Shown here: in pieces, positions 58,827-64,000 of the stretch | Numbering within the stretch: the stretch's first letter is position 1 | Layout: every line of letters starts with the position of its first letter | Assembly: GCF_025145285.1 (NCBI RefSeq) | Contig: NZ_CP102251.1 | Location: 1,798,001 to 1,862,000 of the forward strand | Reading direction: 5' to 3' | DNA: 64,000 nt | Source: Alistipes onderdonkii | Lineage (GTDB): Bacteria; Bacteroidota; Bacteroidia; Bacteroidales; Rikenellaceae | Notes under the pieces: generated by a model | The model's database searches: none | Told to the model about the DNA's origin: nothing | What the model saw: the letters and a program-made list of their open reading frames with translations, nothing else | Made by a program: the position numbers and the translations under genes

Positions 58827-60077
58827 ATGAAATTTGACAAATTGAAACCGAATTTGCAGGAGCTGAACCTGAACGGTGTGAAGAAAGCGGCCTCCCGTGT
58901 TGCCCATGTCCGGATAAGACTGAGCCGAGGCCAGTGGATCGGAGTCATTGCCGGCCTTGTGGTCGTGACGGTGTTGCTCGTCATCCTGCTCCGGCCGCGT
59001 CCCGCCGCAGTCGTCCTGCCCGTCGTGGCGGTGGAACCCGTAACGACCGAAGACGTCAATATCTATGGCGATTACGTAGGCCGCATCCGCGCCCAGCAGT
59101 TCGTCGAAATCCGCGCCCGCGTCGAGGGCTACCTCGAAAAGATGCTCTTCGCCGAGGGTACCTACATCAGGAAGGGACAAACCCTCTTCGTGATCGACCC
59201 CCGGGTCTACCGTGCGCGCGTCGACAAGGCCAAGGCGCAGCTGAACAAAGCCCGGGCGCAGGCGCTGAAAGCCAAGCGCGACCTCGACCGTATCCGTCCG
59301 CTCTTCGAACAGAGTGCCGCCAGCCAGCTCGAACTCGACAATGCCACGGCGGCTTACGAGAGTGCCGTGGCCGACGTGGCCGTCGGCGAGGCCGACCTCA
59401 CGCAGGCGCAGATGACCCTGGGCTATACCTCCGTGCAGTCGCCTATTTCGGGTTATATCTCCGAACGCAACGCCGACATCGGTACGCTCGTGGGGCCGAG
59501 CGGCAAATCGCTGCTCGCCACGGTCGTGAAGAGCGATACCGTGCGTGTCGATTTCAGCATGACGGCCCTCGACTACCTGCGCAGCAAGGCGCGCAACGTC
59601 AACCTCGGGCACCGCGATTCGACCCGCAAGTGGGATCCCTACATCACCGTGACCCTGGCCGACGGTTCGGAATACCCCTACCGCGGCCTGGTCGATTTCG
59701 CCGACCCGCAGGTCGATCCGCAGACGGGTACCTTCTCCGTGCGAGCCGAGATGGCCAACCCCGACCACATCCTGCTGCCGGGGCAGTTCACCAAGGTGCG
59801 GTTGCTGCTCGACGTGCGTGAGGATGCCGTCGTCGTGCCGTCGAAGGCCATCGAGATCGAGAAGGGCGGCGCCTACATCTACGTGGTGCGCCCCGACAGC
59901 ATCGTCGAGAAGCGTTTTGTCGAGACGGGCCCCGAATGGGGCAACAACATCGTCGTCGAACGCGGCCTGGTGCGGGGCGAGGATATCGTCGTCGAGGGCT
60001 ACCATAAACTCCAGCACGGCATGAAAGTCGAACCGGTCGCTCCGCGCCGCGATGAGGAGGCCGAAAAACAACAGTAG
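58827..60077 (+). CDS. RND efflux periplasmic adaptor (MFP)
   Basis: 416 residues. A cytoplasmic N-tail of about 35 residues and an uncleaved helix (about 36-56) anchor it, with no lipobox. The adaptor order is clear: beta-barrel/lipoyl start (DYVGRIRAQQFVEIRARVEG, GTYIRKGQTLFVIDP), an alpha-hairpin (about 130-190, DKAKAQLNKARAQALKAKRD), the returning lipoyl strand (YTSVQSPISGYISERNADIG), then beta-barrel and membrane-proximal domains (PGQFTKVRLLLDV, VVVPSKAIEIEKGGAYIYVV). It links the pump to the outer-membrane factor. The pump gene starts 3 bp downstream. Confidence 0.95.
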   Translation: MKFDKLKPNLQELNLNGVKKAASRVAHVRIRLSRGQWIGVIAGLVVVTVLLVILLRPRPAAVVLPVVAVEPVTTEDVNIYGDYVGRIRAQQFVEIRARVEGYLEKMLFAEGTYIRKGQTLFVIDPRVYRARVDKAKAQLNKARAQALKAKRDLDRIRPLFEQSAASQLELDNATAAYESAVADVAVGEADLTQAQMTLGYTSVQSPISGYISERNADIGTLVGPSGKSLLATVVKSDTVRVDFSMTALDYLRSKARNVNLGHRDSTRKWDPYITVTLADGSEYPYRGLVDFADPQVDPQTGTFSVRAEMANPDHILLPGQFTKVRLLLDVREDAVVVPSKAIEIEKGGAYIYVVRPDSIVEKRFVETGPEWGNNIVVERGLVRGEDIVVEGYHKLQHGMKVEPVAPRRDEEAEKQQ

Positions 60078-60080
60078 CCT

Positions 60081-63000
60081 ATGAAAGCGGACTTCTTTAT
60101 CGACAGGCCCGTCTTTTCGACGGTGCTGTCCATCATCATCGTGATCGTGGGTTTCATCGGCCTGGCACTGCTGCCCGTCGACCAGTACCCCCAGATCGTA
60201 CCTCCCGTGGTGCGTATCTCGGCGTCGTACCCCGGTGCCGATGCGCAGACCGTGACGCAGGCCGTGGCTACGCCCATTGAGCAGGAGTTGAACGGTACCC
60301 CCGGCATGATCTACATGGAGTCGTCGAGCTCCAACTCGGGCGGTTTCTCCGCCACGGTGACCTTCGACATTTCGACGGATCCCGACCTGGCGGCCGTGGA
60401 TATCCAGAACCGGCTGAAGAAGGCCGAGGCGCGCCTTCCTGCCGAAGTGGTGCAGAACGGCATCTCGGTCGAGAAGCAGGCGGCCAGCAAACTGATGACC
60501 ATAACCCTGCTTTCGTCCGACCCCAAGTTCGATGAAATCTACCTTTCGAACTATGCGACGCTCAACGTGCTGGACATGTTGCGCCGTGTTCCCGGAGTGG
60601 GCAGCGTTTCGAACGTCGGCAGCCGTTATTACGCCATGCAGATATGGGTCATGCCCGACAAGCTGGCCGACCTGGGGCTGACGGTCAAGGATTTGCAGAC
60701 GGCGCTCAAAGACCAGAACCGCGAGTCTGCCGCCGGCGTGCTGGGGCAGGCCCCCATGAACGGCATCGACGTGACGATCCCCATCACGGCGCAGGGGCGT
60801 CTGTCGTCTGTCAGCGAATTCGAGGACATCGTCGTGCGTGCCAACCCCGACGGGTCGATCATCCGCCTGAAAGACGTGGCGCGTATCTCGCTCGAAGCTT
60901 CGTCCTATAATACCGAGAGCGGCATCAACGGCGGGAACGCCGCCGTGCTGAATATCAACATGCTGCCCGGAGCCAATGCCATGGAGGTGGCGGCGCTGGT
61001 CAAGGCGGCCATGGAGGAGATCAGCCACAACTTCCCCGAGGGCATCAGCTACGAGATTCCGTTCGACATGACGACCTACATCTCGGAGTCGATCCACCAT
61101 GTTTACCAGACATTGTTCGAAGCGTTGCTGCTGGTGATCCTCGTGGTCTTTCTCTCGTTGCAGAGCTGGCGCGCCACGATCATCCCGATCGTTGCCGTGC
61201 CCATCTCGCTGATCGGTACCTTCGGCGTGATGCTCGTTTTCGGGTTTTCGCTCAACATGCTGACGCTGTTGGGGCTCATCCTCGCCATCGGCATCGTGGT
61301 CGACGACGCCATCGTCGTCGTGGAGAATGTCGACCGCATCATGAACGAGGAGCACCTCTCGCCCTACGAGGCTACCAAAAAGGCGATGTCCAACCTGAGC
61401 GGGGCGCTGATCGCCATGTCGCTGGTATTGTGCGCCGTGTTTGTCCCGGTGAGTTTCCTTTCGGGCATTACGGGCCAGCTCTACCGCCAGTTCACCATCA
61501 CCATCGCCGTGTCGGTGGTCATCTCGACCGTCGTGGCGCTGACGCTCAGCCCTGTGATGTGTGCGCTTTTCCTGCGGCCCGAAGGCGAGGGGAAGAAAAA
61601 CCGCTTTTTCCGCCGCATCAACCTCACCCTGGCGACGGGCAACAAGTTCTACGGCCGCATGATTCAGGGGGCGCTGAAGCATTCGCGCCGCATGTTCGCC
61701 GCCTTCGGCATCGTGCTGATCGGCATCTGGCTGATGAACAGGCTCGTGCCGCAGAGCTTCATGCCGCAGGAAGACCAGGGTTACTTTACCGTCGAACTGG
61801 AGTTGCCCGAGGGGGCGACGATCGAACGCACCCGTGAGGTGACCGACCGCGCGATGAAGTTCCTGATGGCCGATCCCGACGTGGAATACGTGCTCAATGT
61901 CACGGGTTCCAGTCCGCGCGTGGGTACCAACCAGGCGCGCAGCCAGCTGACCGTGATCCTCAAACCGTGGGGTGACCGCGACTCCGAGGGGCTGAGTTCC
62001 GTGATGCAGCGCGTGCGCACCGAACTCTCGCGCTACCCCGAAAGCAAGGTATACCTCTCGACGCCCGCTGTGATTCCCGGTCTGGGCAACTCGGGCGGTT
62101 TCGAGATGGTGCTCGAAGCACGGGGCAATACGACCTACCAGGATTTGCAGCATGCCGTGGATACGCTGATGTATTACGCTTCGCAGCGTCCCGAATTCAC
62201 GGGGCTGGCATCGTCCATGCAGGGCGACATTCCGCAGCTCTATTTCGACGTCGACCGAGACAAGGCGCAGCTGCTGGGTGTCTCGATGTCCGACATTTTC
62301 TCGACGATGAAGGCCTTTACTGGGTCGATCTACGTCAATGACTTCAATATGTTCAACCGCATCTACCGCGTTTACATCCAGGCCGAGGCTCCCTACCGTG
62401 CGCAGCGCGACAACCTGAACCTCTTTTTCGTGCGCGGGGCGGGCGGTGTGATGATCCCGATCACTTCGCTCGGGACGACGCACTATACGACGGGCGCAGG
62501 CAACATCAAGCGTTTCAACATGTTCAACTCGGCCACCATTTCCGGTGAGGCCGCGCACGGTTACAGTTCGGGGCAGGCGATGGGTGTGCTGGAAGAGCTC
62601 GTCCGCAAGCACTTGCCCGCGTCGATCGGCGTCGAGTGGAGCGGCCTTTCCTACCAGGAAAAGCATGTCGGCGGGCAGACCGGCCTGGTGCTGGCGCTGG
62701 CCTTCCTGTTCGTCTTCCTGTTCCTTGCGGCACAGTACGAGAGCTGGTCGGTGCCCGTGGCCGTCATCCTGTCGCTCCCCGTGGCCGGCATCGGCGCCTA
62801 CCTGGGTATCTGGATCTGCGGGCTGGAAAACAATATCTATTTCCAGATCGGACTGGTGATGCTCGTGGGACTGGTGGCCAAGAACGCCATCCTGATCGTG
62901 GAATTCGCCAAGGAAGAGGTCGAGAAGGGCCGCGATGCGGTCTCCGCGGCGCTCACGGCGGCGCACCTGCGTTTCCGCCCGATCGTCATGACCTCGCTGG

Positions 63001-63176
63001 CCTTCATCCTCGGTCTGCTGCCGCTGGTCTTCGCTTCGGGGCCGGGCTCGGCAAGCCGTCAGGGGATCGGTACGGGCGTCTTCTTCGGCATGTTGGTCGC
63101 CATTACGGTAGGCATTGTCTTCGTGCCCTTCTTCTTCGTGTGGATTTACCGGATTAAAGAAAAACTGAAACGATGA
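60081..63176 (+). CDS. RND efflux pump, hydrophobe/amphiphile (AcrB/MexB) type
   Basis: 1,031 residues, the usual length. The N-terminus FFIDRPVFSTVLSIIIVIVG and the repeated layout (12 helices, two large periplasmic loops) are typical. The proton-relay aspartate pair is at residues 408-409 (GIVVDDAIVVVENVDRI), matching D407/D408 of AcrB. Other family blocks: SYPGADAQTVTQAVATPIEQ, PQSFMPQEDQGYF and the C-terminal GLVAKNAILIVEFAKEE. It should export hydrophobic drugs, bile salts or detergents by proton exchange. The stop overlaps the outer-membrane-factor start (ATGA). Confidence 0.96.
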   Translation: MKADFFIDRPVFSTVLSIIIVIVGFIGLALLPVDQYPQIVPPVVRISASYPGADAQTVTQAVATPIEQELNGTPGMIYMESSSSNSGGFSATVTFDISTDPDLAAVDIQNRLKKAEARLPAEVVQNGISVEKQAASKLMTITLLSSDPKFDEIYLSNYATLNVLDMLRRVPGVGSVSNVGSRYYAMQIWVMPDKLADLGLTVKDLQTALKDQNRESAAGVLGQAPMNGIDVTIPITAQGRLSSVSEFEDIVVRANPDGSIIRLKDVARISLEASSYNTESGINGGNAAVLNINMLPGANAMEVAALVKAAMEEISHNFPEGISYEIPFDMTTYISESIHHVYQTLFEALLLVILVVFLSLQSWRATIIPIVAVPISLIGTFGVMLVFGFSLNMLTLLGLILAIGIVVDDAIVVVENVDRIMNEEHLSPYEATKKAMSNLSGALIAMSLVLCAVFVPVSFLSGITGQLYRQFTITIAVSVVISTVVALTLSPVMCALFLRPEGEGKKNRFFRRINLTLATGNKFYGRMIQGALKHSRRMFAAFGIVLIGIWLMNRLVPQSFMPQEDQGYFTVELELPEGATIERTREVTDRAMKFLMADPDVEYVLNVTGSSPRVGTNQARSQLTVILKPWGDRDSEGLSSVMQRVRTELSRYPESKVYLSTPAVIPGLGNSGGFEMVLEARGNTTYQDLQHAVDTLMYYASQRPEFTGLASSMQGDIPQLYFDVDRDKAQLLGVSMSDIFSTMKAFTGSIYVNDFNMFNRIYRVYIQAEAPYRAQRDNLNLFFVRGAGGVMIPITSLGTTHYTTGAGNIKRFNMFNSATISGEAAHGYSSGQAMGVLEELVRKHLPASIGVEWSGLSYQEKHVGGQTGLVLALAFLFVFLFLAAQYESWSVPVAVILSLPVAGIGAYLGIWICGLENNIYFQIGLVMLVGLVAKNAILIVEFAKEEVEKGRDAVSAALTAAHLRFRPIVMTSLAFILGLLPLVFASGPGSASRQGIGTGVFFGMLVAITVGIVFVPFFFVWIYRIKEKLKR

Positions 63177-64000
63177 AACGACTTGCGATATTTCTTGTGA
63201 TACTGGCTGCTGCCGCTGGGCTGGGCTCCTGCTCGGCCGTGCGTCACTGCAAGGCGCCCGAGGTCGATTTCCCGGCGGCTATCGCCGGGGGTGCTGCGGC
63301 CGATTCGCTCGCCATCGCCGACATGGAGTGGTGGCAGTTCTACGGCGATTCGACCCTGTGCAACATCATCCGTCATACGTTGGCCAACAACAAGGACATG
63401 CTTGCCGCCGCGGCGCGTGTCGAGCGGATGCGCCAGCTTTACCGCATCGGCAAGGCCGACCGCCTGCCGTCGGTGTCGGGAACGGTCTACGCCGATCACG
63501 AAACCAACGACTATGCGGGCGAGGAGCCGAGCCGCGACCCCGAATTCGGCGCCAAGGCTACCGTGAGCTGGGAGCTCGACCTGTGGGGAAACCTGCGCTG
63601 GGCCAAGCGCAAGGGCGGTGCCGAATACCTCGCATCGGTCGAGGACAGGCGTGCGATGCAGATGACGCTCGTGGCCGAGGTCGCCGCCGCCTATTTCCGG
63701 TTGATGGCGCTCGACAACGAGCTTTCCATCGTGCGGCGTACGCTCATCACGCGCAGCGAGGGTGCTTACCAGGCGCAGTTGCGTTTCGAGGGCGGCCTCA
63801 CCTCTGAAACGGTCTTCCAGCAGGCGAAAGTGGAGTACGCCTCGACGGCGGCGCTGATCCCCGACCTCGAACGCAAGATCGAGGTCATGGAAAACAGCAT
63901 TTCGCTGCTCATGGGCGAAAATCCCGACTGGCGGGTCGTGCGCAGCAAGATGAATACCGAGGCGGAGTTCGCCGAGTCGCTTCCCGTGGGGTTGCCGTCG
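63173..64000 (+). CDS. Outer-membrane efflux lipoprotein (NodT/OprM type), 3' end outside the window
   Basis: 276 codons are visible from the ATG at 63173, which overlaps the pump stop by 4 bp. The signal ends in a lipobox (AAGLGSC-SAV). NodT-family features follow: EWWQFYGDSTLCNIIRHTLA, NNKDMLAAAARVERMRQLYR, VSWELDLWGNLRWAKRKGGA, AEVAAAYFRLMALDNELSIV and RFEGGLTSETVFQQAKVEYA. It provides the TolC-like exit duct for this pump. The gene is cut by the window end, not broken. Confidence 0.93.
   Translation, partial: MKRLAIFLVILAAAAGLGSCSAVRHCKAPEVDFPAAIAGGAAADSLAIADMEWWQFYGDSTLCNIIRHTLANNKDMLAAAARVERMRQLYRIGKADRLPSVSGTVYADHETNDYAGEEPSRDPEFGAKATVSWELDLWGNLRWAKRKGGAEYLASVEDRRAMQMTLVAEVAAAYFRLMALDNELSIVRRTLITRSEGAYQAQLRFEGGLTSETVFQQAKVEYASTAALIPDLERKIEVMENSISLLMGENPDWRVVRSKMNTEAEFAESLPVGLPS

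Noticed and set aside
55968..62966. Very long minus-strand frames (58755-62966 and 55968-58391) opposite the efflux and kinase genes
   Set aside because: They cover unmistakable RND and histidine-kinase genes on the other strand, begin or end inside them, and have no domain or signal sequence.
1..64000. CRISPR arrays, rRNA and tRNA genes, complete insertion sequences
   Set aside because: No regularly spaced repeats, no rRNA-like stretch, no cloverleaf-like segment in the intergenic gaps, and no transposase motif in any frame I examined.

Overview
The window looks like chromosomal DNA from a gut Bacteroidales bacterium, most likely Alistipes or a close Rikenellaceae relative. The evidence is a fairly high GC content judged by eye, SusC/SusD and hybrid two-component genes, GH92 and GH109 enzymes, BSP-type metallopeptidases, and many Bacteroidetes-type promoters (TAnnTTTG at -7, some with TTG/TTTG at -33). 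Species assignment is inference. I found no rRNA, tRNA or CRISPR array.

Layout. (1) 1-5.2 kb: housekeeping genes, mostly minus strand: N-terminus of a probable sensor kinase, S41 protease, small membrane protein, ispH, cmk, a LysE-type exporter, and a divergent DUF3467 gene. (2) 5.24-24.76 kb: a 19.5-kb block bounded by a perfect 17-bp direct repeat. Just inside the left repeat are a frameshifted tyrosine-integrase fragment and a mobA-type mobilization gene with one in-frame amber codon. The rest is a polysaccharide-utilization locus (SusC, SusD, two BSP metallopeptidases, a DUF4302-like lipoprotein, two GH92 alpha-mannosidases, and a 1,339-residue hybrid sensor/AraC regulator), suited to degrading mannose-rich glycoproteins. 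Removing the block rebuilds a perfect bidirectional terminator between DUF3467 and a convergent TlpA-like gene, so I read it as a decayed integrative element that landed in that terminator. (3) 24.8-33.4 kb: TlpA-like thioredoxin, folC, lnt, a GH109-type enzyme, an alpha/beta hydrolase, a UDP-glucuronate decarboxylase and an endonuclease/exonuclease/phosphatase-family protein. (4) 33.4-39.4 kb: one 2,003-residue alpha-2-macroglobulin-like protein that carries a SusC-like carboxypeptidase-regulatory plus TonB-plug module in its middle.

(5) 39.6-58.2 kb: an exopolysaccharide locus on the minus strand (CheY-like regulator, initiating sugar transferase with a receiver-like N-terminus, TolC-like protein, Wzz/Wzc-like protein, Wzy, six glycosyltransferases, an acyltransferase and a Wzx flippase, many with 4-bp ATGA overlaps). 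It is flanked by a response-regulator/kinase hybrid on one side and a divergent response regulator plus sensor kinase on the other. Both kinase genes end in a homopolymeric G tract (G9 and G10) a few codons before the stop. No Wza-type export protein is seen; the TolC-like gene occupies its place. (6) 58.2-64 kb: an RND efflux operon (adaptor, AcrB-type pump, outer-membrane factor cut by the window end) behind two tandem palindromic operator-like sites 21 bp apart.
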